DNA of 46,246 nucleotides from the NCBI GenBank assembly GCA_900542495.1, contig UQNW01000021.1, positions 1 through 46,246 of the forward strand, read 5' to 3'. Shown here piece by piece: positions 26,454 to 35,030 of this stretch. A program made the position numbers and the translations under genes. The first letter of the stretch is position 1. Each line of letters opens with the position of its first letter. The DNA comes from an uncultured Roseburia sp. Lineage in GTDB: Bacteria > Bacillota > Clostridia > Lachnospirales > Lachnospiraceae. A model generated the notes under the pieces. The model did no database searches. It worked only from the letters and a program-made list of their open reading frames with translations, and was not told the DNA's origin.

Positions 26454-26492
26454 ACTCCTCATTTCAGAGGTCTTTTCTGATGACATATGTTT

Positions 26493-27170
26493 TTATATAT
26501 TCTCTATCTGCCAGTCGATCGGCTCTACTCCATTTGCCTTCAAAAAATCATTTGCTTTACTGAAATGCTTACATCCAAAAAATCCACGATACGCAGATAA
26601 TGGACTCGGATGCGGCGCTGTTAAGATCAGGTGTTTCGGATTCGTCAGCATCGGGATTTTACTCTGTGCAGGTCTTCCCCAGAGCATATATACGATCGGA
26701 CGATTCTGCGCGTTTACCGCCTGAATGATCGCATCCGTAAACTGCTCCCAGCCATGTCCCTGATGTGAATTAGCCTGATGCGCACGCACCGTAAGTACTG
26801 TATTTAACAAAAGTACGCCCTGGTCTGCCCATTTTTTCAGATATCCATTATTCGGGATATAACAGCCAAGATCATCATGCAGTTCCTTATAGATATTCTG
26901 CAATGAAGGCGGTATTTCTTTCTGCTCCGGTAATACGGAAAAAGATAATCCGTGCGCCTGATTTACATTATGATATGGATCCTGCCCAAGCAAAAGCACT
27001 TTTACCTTGCTTAACGGTGTAAAATGCATCGCATTAAAAATATCGTCCGCCGGAGGATAAATCACCGTTTTACTATATTCATCGCGGACAAACTGATATA
27101 ACTCTTTATAATATGGCTTTTTGAATTCATCCTGAATCTCATCCAGCCAGTCATTTGTGATCATTGACAT
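26493..27170 (-). CDS. ung: Uracil-DNA glycosylase, family 1
   Basis: A 225-residue cytoplasmic enzyme that removes uracil from DNA. Motif A, LLLGQDPYHNVNQAHGLSFSV, holds the catalytic Asp and the Tyr that excludes thymine. LLLNTVLTVRAHQANSHQ covers the uracil-recognition Asn, and LTAPHPSPLSAYRGFFG carries the leucine-loop His. All are intact and the length matches the family. AAGG lies about nine bases before the first ATG. It lies 73 bases downstream of hisF on the same strand and may share that transcript, although their functions are unrelated. Confidence 0.97.
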   Translation of the reverse strand: MSMITNDWLDEIQDEFKKPYYKELYQFVRDEYSKTVIYPPADDIFNAMHFTPLSKVKVLLLGQDPYHNVNQAHGLSFSVLPEQKEIPPSLQNIYKELHDDLGCYIPNNGYLKKWADQGVLLLNTVLTVRAHQANSHQGHGWEQFTDAIIQAVNAQNRPIVYMLWGRPAQSKIPMLTNPKHLILTAPHPSPLSAYRGFFGCKHFSKANDFLKANGVEPIDWQIENI

Positions 27171-27243
27171 CTTTTGTTACCTTCTTAAAATTTCTCCTGC
27201 ACTGCTTCATTTGTCCGGAACATCCAGTCTGCTGCCGGATGTC

Positions 27244-28005
27244 TCAGCGCCGCACCGGAACACCGCGGTCTGCAAGATAATCTTTCAGATCAGCGATTTC
27301 CAGCTCTTTATAATGGAACAGAGAAGCTGCTAATGCTGCGTCTGCTTTTCCTTCCGTCAGTGCATCATAAAAATGCTCTTTTGTTCCTGCTCCACCAGAT
27401 GCGATCACCGGAATGGATACATTTTCAGCGATCATTCTGGTCAGTTCCAGATCATAACCTGCTTTGGTTCCGTCGCAGTCCATGCTCGTCAGTAATATTT
27501 CACCTGCTCCAAGGCGGTCTGCCTTCATTGCCCATTCCACAGCATCAATCCCGACATCAATGCGTCCACCATTTTTATAAATATTCCAGCCGCTGCCGTC
27601 CTCCCTGCGTCTTGCATCAATTGCGACAACAACGCACTGGCTGCCGAATTTGTCTGCTGCTTCACTGATCAGATTCGGATTGTTGATTGCGGAAGAATTG
27701 ATAGAAATCTTGTCTGCGCCCTCACGGAGCAGCGCTTTAAAATCATCTACCGTGCGGATTCCACCGCCTACCGTAAACGGAATAAATACTTTTTCCGCTA
27801 CTTTTCGCACCATATCTGCCACAGTCTCTCTTGCATCTGAAGTTGCTGTGATATCCAGAAAAACAAGTTCATCCGCTCCAGCCTTATCATACGCTGCCGC
27901 AATCTCAACCGGATCACCTGCATCCCGTAAGTTGACAAAATTAACACCTTTTACCACGCGTCCCTGATTGACATCGAGACATGGAATGATTCTTTTTGTA
28001 AACAT
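27244..28005 (-). CDS. hisF: Imidazole glycerol phosphate synthase cyclase subunit HisF
   Basis: A 253-residue beta-alpha-barrel that uses ammonia from HisH to convert PRFAR into imidazole-glycerol phosphate and AICAR, linking histidine and purine synthesis. It shows IPCLDVNQGRVVKGVNF (catalytic Asp11), VGGGIRTVDDF, VVVAIDARR (Asp130 equivalent), MDCDGTKAGYD and IASGGAGTKEHF. It follows hisH by 11 bases and shares its transcript. No other his gene is in the window, so the remainder of the pathway must lie elsewhere. Confidence 0.97.
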   Translation of the reverse strand: MFTKRIIPCLDVNQGRVVKGVNFVNLRDAGDPVEIAAAYDKAGADELVFLDITATSDARETVADMVRKVAEKVFIPFTVGGGIRTVDDFKALLREGADKISINSSAINNPNLISEAADKFGSQCVVVAIDARRREDGSGWNIYKNGGRIDVGIDAVEWAMKADRLGAGEILLTSMDCDGTKAGYDLELTRMIAENVSIPVIASGGAGTKEHFYDALTEGKADAALAASLFHYKELEIADLKDYLADRGVPVRR

Positions 28006-28016
28006 CCGTGTTCCTC

Positions 28017-28622
28017 CTACAATTGTGCAAAGTTAGAAATTATCTGTAATCCTACTGTTCCACTTTTTTCCGGATGGAACTGGCATGCAAAAATATTTCC
28101 TTTTTCCACGGATGCATGTATGTGCGTGGTATACTCAATCGTTGCCTTGACAATGGACTCATCTTCTGCCTTTAAATAATAGGAATGTACAAAATAAACA
28201 AATGGATTGCCCTCCAGATTTTCAAACAGTCGTCCATTATTTTGTAAATCCAGCGAATTCCAGCCGATATTCGGAATCTTTAATCCTTCCTGCTCCGGAA
28301 TCCGAAGGATTTTGCCTTCTAACAGGTGTAACCCTTCCACGCCCTCCGACTCTTCACTTCCTTCAAACAAAAGCTGTAATCCAAGACAGATTCCCAAAAA
28401 TGGTTTCTGCTCTGCCGCCACTTCACGAATGACCTTGTCAAGTTCAAACTTCTTTAACTGGCTCATGGCATCTCCGAAGGATCCAACACCCGGAAGAATT
28501 ACTTTGTCTGCTTTTTCAATCTCATGGAAATCGCGTGTGATCACACATTCCTGTCCTAAAAACTGCAATGCCTTCTCCACACTCTTTAAATTGCCTGCGT
28601 CGTAGTCGATAATCGCGATCAT
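28017..28622 (-). CDS. hisH: Imidazole glycerol phosphate synthase glutaminase subunit HisH
   Basis: A 201-residue class I glutamine amidotransferase that supplies ammonia to HisF. It begins IAIIDYDAGNLKSVEKAL, followed by VILPGVGSFGDAM, the nucleophile Cys in PFLGICLGLQLLFEGSEE, and the His/Glu of the triad in CQFHPEKSGTVGLQII. Its ATG overlaps the stop of the upstream membrane-protein gene in an ATGA arrangement, so translation is probably coupled. Confidence 0.97.
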   Translation of the reverse strand: MIAIIDYDAGNLKSVEKALQFLGQECVITRDFHEIEKADKVILPGVGSFGDAMSQLKKFELDKVIREVAAEQKPFLGICLGLQLLFEGSEESEGVEGLHLLEGKILRIPEQEGLKIPNIGWNSLDLQNNGRLFENLEGNPFVYFVHSYYLKAEDESIVKATIEYTTHIHASVEKGNIFACQFHPEKSGTVGLQIISNFAQL

Positions 28623-30016
28623 TCTGTCACCTCTGATAAGCCTGCCTTCTCTAATACTTTGTAAATTTCCCTAGAATAAGTTTCTTTATCGGACAGTGCA
28701 TACATGGCTCTTGCATCCTCTGCTGTCAATCCAAAATCCTGCTGTAATGCTGTCTCTGCTGCACTTGCAATCTTATCAAACTCGCCCCTGCATCCATAAG
28801 TCTCTGCATCCTGCAGATACCTGTCATACCGCTGCACCGTGCGGATCAAAGAATCCAGAGCCATATCGTAAACTTTTGCATTCATCATGCTCTCATACGC
28901 TTCATATTCTGCGTATACCATAGCAGTGATACGGTATTTCTCATAGGTATCCGTGTCTTTTTCCTTTACTTTCTCTCCTGCCACAGCCTGAAAAGCATCC
29001 GAATATCTTCCTTCTGCAAATGCCTGATCTGCGTCAGAAAAACTGTTCGAATATCCGACTAAATGTGTACCTGCCAGCACAAGGACAAGAATGGATGCTG
29101 CCATTACAAAAACAAGGATCACCGGTACTTTTGGCAGTGGTGGTGTATTGTCCGGTTCAGCCGGTGGCTTCGGTTTCTTTTCCTTTTTCGGTTTTACCTT
29201 CTTCTCCTTCGGCTGCTTTGGAGCTTTTTCCTTCTTCTTTTTCTCTTTTTTCTTCTTTTCTTTCTTCTCTTTTTTGCCGTCAGAAGAACCTTCTAACTCC
29301 TTTAAAATGTCCATATCTTCCATAGACATCTCTGTGATCACAGGCTCTGCCTGCGCAGCGGAAGCTTCCTCATCCTCTAATTCATCATCACCAAACAGTA
29401 ATTTTGCCAGTTTTGCAAAAAATCCTTTTTTCTTTGGCTTTTCTTCTTCCTCTTTGGTTTCCTCTGAAGTTTGTGGCTCTGCCGAGGCAGCAGCGGTTTC
29501 CTCACTGCTTTCCGTTTCTTCCCCTGTGCCGCTTAAAATCTTCATCAGCTCATCATCTTCATCTGGTAATGTCTCTGTTTTCTCAGCCTCGCTGTCTGTT
29601 TCTGCATCGTCTAAGCCAAAATCACTGAATCCAAAATCGTCAATAGAAAGATCATCCGCCTCGTTTTCTCCGTCAGCTTCTGCATTTGAGTTTACGCTAT
29701 CCATGATCTGGTCAATGTCATCTAACATCGGCTGTGCAGCTTTTGTCACTCCCTGAGAGGTTTCTTCTTTGTTCAATTCCTGTTCAAACTGTTTTAAAAA
29801 TTCATCTGAATCATTATCACTTCTAAGTTCCTGCTCAAACTGATCCATAAAAAGATCGTCATCCACAGGAATATCAATTTTCTCTGTTGTGCTCTTTTGT
29901 GGCATATCTTCTCTACTCTCAATTTCTTCTGTATTTACAGGATCACTGTCATTCAAATCAGACCTGCCGTCTACGGCATTCAATAACTGATCCAGATAAT
30001 TTTCTGATTCATTCAT
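28619..30016 (-). CDS. Unknown single-pass membrane protein with long acidic and basic cytoplasmic arms
   Basis: I do not recognise this 465-residue protein. Residues 1-~240 are highly acidic (Asp/Glu/Ser), with a repeated unit DxFxxQFEQEL at ~54-80. Residues ~248-295 are a dense Lys/Glu tract (KKEKKEKKKK type). A transmembrane helix (VPVILVFVMAASILVLVLAG) is at ~303-322. The last ~140 residues are Ala/Tyr-rich helices resembling tetratricopeptide-like pairs (ADQAFAEGRYSDAFQAV). There is no signal peptide, so the acidic arm should be cytoplasmic. GGAG precedes the ATG. The stop overlaps the hisH start (ATGA), and cheV lies upstream beyond two hairpins. Function unknown; the hisH coupling is probably regulatory convenience. 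Confidence 0.7.
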   Translation of the reverse strand: MNESENYLDQLLNAVDGRSDLNDSDPVNTEEIESREDMPQKSTTEKIDIPVDDDLFMDQFEQELRSDNDSDEFLKQFEQELNKEETSQGVTKAAQPMLDDIDQIMDSVNSNAEADGENEADDLSIDDFGFSDFGLDDAETDSEAEKTETLPDEDDELMKILSGTGEETESSEETAAASAEPQTSEETKEEEEKPKKKGFFAKLAKLLFGDDELEDEEASAAQAEPVITEMSMEDMDILKELEGSSDGKKEKKEKKKKEKKKKEKAPKQPKEKKVKPKKEKKPKPPAEPDNTPPLPKVPVILVFVMAASILVLVLAGTHLVGYSNSFSDADQAFAEGRYSDAFQAVAGEKVKEKDTDTYEKYRITAMVYAEYEAYESMMNAKVYDMALDSLIRTVQRYDRYLQDAETYGCRGEFDKIASAAETALQQDFGLTAEDARAMYALSDKETYSREIYKVLEKAGLSEVTE

Positions 30017-30058
30017 CTAAAATTCTCCTGCTGTCTTCGTCACTTTGTATTTATAGTA

Positions 30059-30130
30059 AATAATAGAATGTGCGCTTCTCTGCGGACATTCTATTATTAT
30101 GAATTAGGGATGTGATGAAACATCACACCC
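30059..30130 (-). terminator. Two tandem hairpins downstream of cheV
   Basis: First on the transcript, GGGTGTGATG / CATCACATCCC-type (30107-30130); second, AATAATAGAATGT / ACATTCTATTATT with a 13-bp stem (30059-30098). Neither has a perfect T tract, but together they probably end cheV transcription. Confidence 0.6.
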
Positions 30131-30141
30131 CTTTGTATGAC

Positions 30142-31047
30142 TTAATCTACGCTCTTATCGATCAGATTGTCAATTGCCTCTACCAGCATACCGATCTCCG
30201 GCTTTGTCAACTGGGCATCTGCTCCTAACTGTTCTCCCTTTCTGCGCATCTCCTCATTTACTAAAGATGAGAAAATAATGAGTGGGATTTTCTTAATCTC
30301 ATCATCTGACTTGCAGAGTTTTGTCAATCTGTGTCCGTCCATGAGAGGCATCTCGATATCAGTAATGATACAATGAACATCCTGTCGCACTGTACCGTTC
30401 TTCTTTAATTCTGTCAGCTTATCCCATGCTTCCTGACCGTTCATTGTCATCATCAGATTCGTGTATCCTGATTTTTTCAGACACTCTGAGATCATTTTTC
30501 CAAGCAGTGGGGAATCCTCTGCAATGAGGATTGGAGAATCGCTTCTGTCTCTTGACGGTCTGTCTTCCACATCTGATACTTTCAGTCCTGTCTCCGGGCT
30601 GATATCTGTTACGATCTTCTCGAAATCAAGGATTACGACCAGCTTGCCCTCTAACTTAATAACACCGGTTGCTGCACTCTTTTCTTCTGTATTGATCGTA
30701 GAATCCGGTTTGATAATCTCCTCCCAGGAAACTCTGTGGATACCAATTACCTCATCTACATGAAAAGCAATGTTTAATTTATTGAAGTTTGTGATAATAA
30801 ATAAACCTTTCTTCTCAGACGGTTCCATGCCAAGACATTTTTTCAGATCAATGACTGTCATCATAGTATCACGCGGCATGAAGATTCCTTCCACACAAGG
30901 ATGTGCATTTGGAATTGGCGTTACCTGCTGATAGGTAAGGATCTCTTTGATCTTTGCTACGTTAATTCCGTAATAGTTGTCCCCTAACGTAAATTCCAAA
31001 ACCTCTAACTCATTTGTACCTGACTCTAAAAGAATATTTGTATCCAT
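30142..31047 (-). CDS. cheV: Chemotaxis coupling/adaptation protein CheV
   Basis: A 301-residue fusion of a CheW-like domain (residues ~10-160: ELEVLEFTLGDNYYGINVAKIKEI, GIFMPRDTMMTVIDL, AFHVDEVIGIHRVSW, GKLVVILDFE) and a receiver domain (~175-300: ILIAEDSPLLGKMI, phosphoacceptor Asp in CIITDIEMPLMDG, IFSSL and the Lys in QLTKPE). CheV couples chemoreceptors to CheA and contributes to adaptation through phosphorylation. The ATG at 31047 follows GGGAGGAAG; a longer frame from 31065 overlaps that site. It is alone, without cheA or cheW here. It probably serves the Cache chemoreceptor at 9094-11133, among others. Confidence 0.95.
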   Translation of the reverse strand: MDTNILLESGTNELEVLEFTLGDNYYGINVAKIKEILTYQQVTPIPNAHPCVEGIFMPRDTMMTVIDLKKCLGMEPSEKKGLFIITNFNKLNIAFHVDEVIGIHRVSWEEIIKPDSTINTEEKSAATGVIKLEGKLVVILDFEKIVTDISPETGLKVSDVEDRPSRDRSDSPILIAEDSPLLGKMISECLKKSGYTNLMMTMNGQEAWDKLTELKKNGTVRQDVHCIITDIEMPLMDGHRLTKLCKSDDEIKKIPLIIFSSLVNEEMRRKGEQLGADAQLTKPEIGMLVEAIDNLIDKSVD

Positions 31048-31118
31048 TGTGTCTTCCTCCCGCATATATGTTCTCTTACGTTTTTATTTCTTAAATGCTC
31101 ACTTTCGCCTTTGCGTAC

Positions 31119-31184
31119 ATTATATCATGAACTTACAGTTCATAATCGTGATCTACACTCGCTGCGCTCGGCAGTCTTATTATA
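31119..31184 (-). promoter_or_regulatory. Tandem -10 elements and small palindrome upstream of cheV
   Basis: The minus strand has two ATGATATAAT words: TATAAT at 31179-31184 and at 31119-31124. The distal one has TTGTAA 18 bases upstream. A palindrome ATGAAC-TGTAA-GTTCAT (31127-31143) lies directly upstream of the proximal -10 box, where a regulator could act. Confidence 0.4.
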
Positions 31185-31202
31185 TCATAACTATACCATA
31201 TT

Positions 31203-31892
31203 TTACAATTTTATTTCATAAGTTGTGTTATCTCTTGTCACATGCAGTACAAGATCAGAAACTTCTGTCACAGAATCCGGTATTTCGAATAAAAGTACCG
31301 CTGTTTTTGTCTCATCTGCTGCGATCACATCATCATATGTGGAAAAATCGGTTGTCATGATCGTTGTATAAGCTGAAACCTGTGTGCTCTCTGCGCCGTC
31401 TGCAGAATAATCTGCTGCGAATTTCACCTTTGTAGTCAGATTATCCAGTGTGAGGTCTTCCTCTGTCGGATTTGTGATATCAAAGGTCAAAACCATGAAC
31501 TGTTTTCCACCGGAAGCTCTCACATCGAGCACATCACTCTCTGTGTAATTTGCCGCAAGGCTCACCCCGGTAAAAGCAACCTCAAGACCTTCTGCTCCAA
31601 ACACATCCTTTAATGTGCTTCCAGCCGGTATCTCATCTGCTGCATCTGCCGTCTCGGTACTCTCACTGCCTGCAGCCGTCTGCTCTGTCTCCGGTTCTTC
31701 AGGAGCGCTCTGGTCTACATACACCAGTCCATCCTTCTGATAGGCATTGTATTTTGAAACAACATGTGCCGCATAATTGACAATCTGGCTCTCCTCACTC
31801 TCTGTGAGTTCATATGCCTGTGTTCCACATCCTGTCAGCAGAAGCAAACCCGTCAGACACAAGATTCCTTCCACTCTTTTTCTCTTTTTCAT
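31203..31892 (-). CDS. Lipoprotein with DUF4352-like domain
   Basis: A 229-residue exported lipoprotein. The signal ends in lipobox LTGC (Cys22). An acidic Glu/Thr/Ala linker at ~65-90 leads into a beta-sandwich (residues ~95-229) with the DUF4352/Telomeric-repeat-like pattern GLEVAFTGVSL, GKQFMVLTFDITNPTEEDLTL and AVLLFEIPDSV. Such domains sit on the outer face of Gram-positive membranes; the function is unknown. The gene begins six bases after the histidine kinase stop codon, so it is the third gene of the two-component operon. It could be an accessory sensor or a target of that system. Confidence 0.75.
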   Translation of the reverse strand: MKKRKRVEGILCLTGLLLLTGCGTQAYELTESEESQIVNYAAHVVSKYNAYQKDGLVYVDQSAPEEPETEQTAAGSESTETADAADEIPAGSTLKDVFGAEGLEVAFTGVSLAANYTESDVLDVRASGGKQFMVLTFDITNPTEEDLTLDNLTTKVKFAADYSADGAESTQVSAYTTIMTTDFSTYDDVIAADETKTAVLLFEIPDSVTEVSDLVLHVTRDNTTYEIKL

Positions 31893-31898
31893 ACTATA

Positions 31899-33416
31899 CT
31901 ATTCCTCCGCCTGTGCAGGATCAAATCCTGTTTTCTCCGTGTCAAGTTCAAACCAGAACTCTACGCCGTCCTCATGGTTTATCACACCACATTCCCTGTG
32001 GAACGATTCCATGATTGCTTTTACAATGGAAAGCCCGATACCGCTTCCACCATATTCCCTGGTTCTCGCTTTATCTACTTTATAAAACTTAATCCACACA
32101 TTATCAAGATCTTCCTCCGGGATCTGTTTTCCGGTATTAAATACACTTACCCGGACAACCTTGTCCTTCCTTGTATACCAGATTCTGATCTGCTTATCAA
32201 ATTCTGCATGGTGGATCGCATTGCTCAGATAATTCGTCACAACCTCTTCCACCTTGAACTCGTCTCCCCATGCGTCCATCGGCTCATTTTCCTCAAACGT
32301 CACGGTAATTCCATTCTGCTCTAAAAGAATGGAAGACGAATTCACGATTCCATGAATGAGTTCTGTCAGGTCAAAGCGTTCCATCGGAACCACTTCATTG
32401 CCAAATTCCAACTGATTTAACGTCAGAAGTTTCTTCACCATCTGATTCATTTTATCTGCTTCATCCATAATGACTTCACAGTAAAAATCCCGGCTCTCCG
32501 CATCATCATTGATACATTCCTGTAATCCTTCTGCATATCCCTGTATCAGTGCTAACGGTGTTTTTAACTCATGCGAGACATTGGATAAAAATTCCTTCCG
32601 CATCTCGTCAATCTCTGTTTTTTTCTCAATGTCCTGCTGTAACTCGTTGTTTGCACTTTTCAGTTCCGAAATTGTCTTCTCAAGTGTGCAGGATAACCGG
32701 TTAAAATGTTCTCCAAGTTCGTCAATTTCATTCTGTCTGTGTGCATTTGGCGTATACTTGGCGTTAAAGTCAAGTTCTGTCATTCTTTTTGAAATATCGG
32801 TCAGCGCCAGAATCGGTGTCGTGATCCGTCTTGAGACGAACACCGTGACAACCGCACTGATCACAATTGCAAGCATCCCGACATAAATCAAAAACCGATT
32901 CGATATCTTTGCACTCTCGCGGATGCTCTCCACAGCAGTACGCATCAGAATCAGATTGCCATTGGAAAGCGTACCGTAAAGTACCATGTATTCGGATGAC
33001 AGTCTTGTATCTGTCTGCTTCTGTATCACATAGTTATCGGCTTTTTTCAAAATCTCTGTCTGGCTTCCGTCACTTCCAAACAATATATTCATAAATTCCA
33101 TCAGAATGACCTGATTATCATTGACGGAAGACCGCACGATCGTCCGGTCGGAACTTATGATCATAACTGCTATATTACCATTGGCACATAAATTATCAAA
33201 AGTAACATCAAACCCACTGGAGTTTAATTCTCCTGTCTCGCTGGCATAATTGATCACATCATAACCGTCTATCAGTGAATCCTGCTTATGCAGCATATAA
33301 TATTTTTCCAAAAAAGTTGTATTGATAAACCAGCATAAAATAATCGTTCCTGCGACAAGCCCGACTAAAATAATGACCAGTTCACGGGTCAGTGACCCTT
33401 TTTTTGTATTCTTCAT
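31899..33416 (-). CDS. OmpR-type sensor histidine kinase
   Basis: This 505-residue membrane kinase has TM1 at ~10-30, an extracytoplasmic sensor of about 140 residues, TM2 near 175-195, HAMP (RRITTPILALTDISKRMTELDF), a coiled coil, HisKA with FLSNVSHELKTPLALIQGYAEGL (phospho-His), and HATPase_c (N-box in VVTNYLSNAIHHA, G-box GGSGIGLSIVKAI). I place the start at the ATG at 33416; the longer frame begins at TTG 33446. It lies 97 bases after the response regulator gene and is followed by the lipoprotein gene. The signal is unknown; the order regulator, kinase, lipoprotein is common in Lachnospiraceae. Confidence 0.9.
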   Translation of the reverse strand: MKNTKKGSLTRELVIILVGLVAGTIILCWFINTTFLEKYYMLHKQDSLIDGYDVINYASETGELNSSGFDVTFDNLCANGNIAVMIISSDRTIVRSSVNDNQVILMEFMNILFGSDGSQTEILKKADNYVIQKQTDTRLSSEYMVLYGTLSNGNLILMRTAVESIRESAKISNRFLIYVGMLAIVISAVVTVFVSRRITTPILALTDISKRMTELDFNAKYTPNAHRQNEIDELGEHFNRLSCTLEKTISELKSANNELQQDIEKKTEIDEMRKEFLSNVSHELKTPLALIQGYAEGLQECINDDAESRDFYCEVIMDEADKMNQMVKKLLTLNQLEFGNEVVPMERFDLTELIHGIVNSSSILLEQNGITVTFEENEPMDAWGDEFKVEEVVTNYLSNAIHHAEFDKQIRIWYTRKDKVVRVSVFNTGKQIPEEDLDNVWIKFYKVDKARTREYGGSGIGLSIVKAIMESFHRECGVINHEDGVEFWFELDTEKTGFDPAQAEE

Positions 33417-33513
33417 ATTACATTGCTTCTTACTTATTTCTTCCAATCCAAGTTAAATATTATGCTAACCACCCGTTATTGTCAATGCATTTTACAAACA
33501 TTTCATCTGTAGT

Positions 33514-34197
33514 TTACTCTACAATAAATTTATAGCCGACACCCCAGATTGTCTTGATATACTCACCTTTTTTCCCGATTTTTGCGCGGAGTTTCTTCAC
33601 ATGTGTGTCAATGGTCCTCGCATCACCAAAATAATCATAATTCCATACATTGTTCAAAATCTTCTCACGTGAGAGTGCGATTCCCTGATTTTCCATAAAA
33701 TAGTCGAGAAGTTCAAATTCCTTGATACTCAGGTCGATCTGCTCTCCGTCCACCGTCACAAGATGCGCGGTCTTATCCAGCTTAATTCCACCGGCTTCCA
33801 CGAATTTTTCTTCATTTCCGGCAGTCAGTCCGCTCCTGCGAAGCAGTGCATTGACTCTTGCCACTAATATTTTCGGCGAAAATGGTTTTGAAATGTATTC
33901 ATCCACCCCAAGTTCAAATCCGGTCAGCTCGTCGCTCTCATCACTTTTTGCGGTCAGCATGATGATCGGCACTTTCGATGTCTCGCGCACCTCGCGGCAT
34001 ACTTCCCAGCCGTTGAGTTTTGGCATCATGACATCTAAAATGATCAAAGCGATACTTTTTTCCTTATAAAAAATATCCAGTGCCTCCTCACCGTCTCCGG
34101 CTTCTAATACTTCATAATCCTGCCGCACCAAAAAGTCACGGACTAATTTTCGCATTCTGCTCTCGTCATCTACTACAAGAATTTTTAATCTTTCCAT
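33514..34197 (-). CDS. OmpR/PhoB-family response regulator
   Basis: A 227-residue regulator. The receiver domain (1-~120) has KILVVDDE, phosphoacceptor Asp in LIILDVMMPKLNGWEVC, Thr in IIMLTAKSDE and Lys in YISKPFSPK. The winged-helix DNA-binding domain (~130-227) has LSIKEFELLDYFMENQGIALSREKIL and RTIDTHVKKLRAKIG. I start it at ATG 34197, seven bases after GGAGGATGAC; the TTG four codons upstream lies inside that site. It pairs with the kinase downstream. Confidence 0.93.
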   Translation of the reverse strand: MERLKILVVDDESRMRKLVRDFLVRQDYEVLEAGDGEEALDIFYKEKSIALIILDVMMPKLNGWEVCREVRETSKVPIIMLTAKSDESDELTGFELGVDEYISKPFSPKILVARVNALLRRSGLTAGNEEKFVEAGGIKLDKTAHLVTVDGEQIDLSIKEFELLDYFMENQGIALSREKILNNVWNYDYFGDARTIDTHVKKLRAKIGKKGEYIKTIWGVGYKFIVE

Positions 34198-34248
34198 GTC
34201 ATCCTCCAATTTTGCCTGTTCTATGCTAAAAATATCACATTTTTATGG

Positions 34249-34896
34249 CTATTCTGTGAATTCAGACTGTTCCGGCTCTGCTTCAATCCCAAGTTCCAGC
34301 TCTTTCTCATGCACAGCCTTTTCGCGCTCCGTAAGTTCCTGCTCCCAGGATGCATAGCGGTTCAAAAGCTTTGACTGATAATCTACAATTGTAGGGCTGT
34401 CACTTGTCAGTGTGATCACAAACATCGCGATCACGCACACAACGAGAACCACATTCACCCAGACCGAAATCTTTAACTTTCCGGAAGATTCCGTCTCCAA
34501 AGCTTTCTTGTCGATCTTCTCCTGCTGTCTTTCCCGCTTTCTCGCACGGACTGCACGGACACGTTCCTTCTGTGCAATCTCACGTTTCTGCCTTTTTAAG
34601 CTTTCTTCGAGGCGTGGATGTGTGACCGGGATTGGGAGAATATCTTCGTTTTTGATAAATGGGATCGTGGTCAGATATTCCTGCAGATCTTTCAGATAGC
34701 TGTATCCTACCGCCGTTTCAAACAGTTTCTGTTCGATCATTTTGTTATATACCTGTAAAACGATCTCCGGATCATTCATATCGGTTTTTGTCTTGATATA
34801 TTTGATTCCTTCGATCTCTTTTTTTGCCTGTTCTGCTTCGTCCTGATTTTCAAACGAAAATCCGCCGACACGTATTCTTTGTGTATTTTCTGGCAT
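34249..34896 (-). CDS. Unknown single-pass membrane protein with basic cytoplasmic helix
   Basis: A 215-residue protein that I do not recognise. Residues 1-95 are a mixed region that starts MPENTQRIRVGGFSFENQDEAEQAKKEIEGIKYI, reminiscent of conserved Lachnospiraceae hypothetical proteins. Residues ~105-140 form a very basic helix (RQKREIAQKERVRAVRARKR). A hydrophobic segment (VWVNVVLVVCVIAMFVITL) lies at ~146-165, and the C-terminal ~45 residues form an acidic coiled coil (WEQELTEREKAVHEKELELG). It lies 51 bases before the OmpR-type regulator gene on the same strand, so cotranscription with that system is possible. Upstream, 34897-35030 holds no recognisable feature apart from its likely promoter. 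Confidence 0.7.
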   Translation of the reverse strand: MPENTQRIRVGGFSFENQDEAEQAKKEIEGIKYIKTKTDMNDPEIVLQVYNKMIEQKLFETAVGYSYLKDLQEYLTTIPFIKNEDILPIPVTHPRLEESLKRQKREIAQKERVRAVRARKRERQQEKIDKKALETESSGKLKISVWVNVVLVVCVIAMFVITLTSDSPTIVDYQSKLLNRYASWEQELTEREKAVHEKELELGIEAEPEQSEFTE

Positions 34897-35030
34897 TCGT
34901 CTGCCCTCCGCTTTTCCTTACACATATTTCCTGTAACTGCTCGTTAATAACTATTCTGCACCACATTCGCAAAATCGCTCTTTCAGCGTTTTACATACAT
35001 TATAAAAAATCACACCACCGTTTGCAAGTT

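Noticed and set aside
29091..29756. Plus-strand frame rich in Phe and Ser opposite the acidic membrane protein
   Set aside because: It mirrors the Lys/Glu-rich and Asp/Glu-rich coding sequence of the minus-strand gene.
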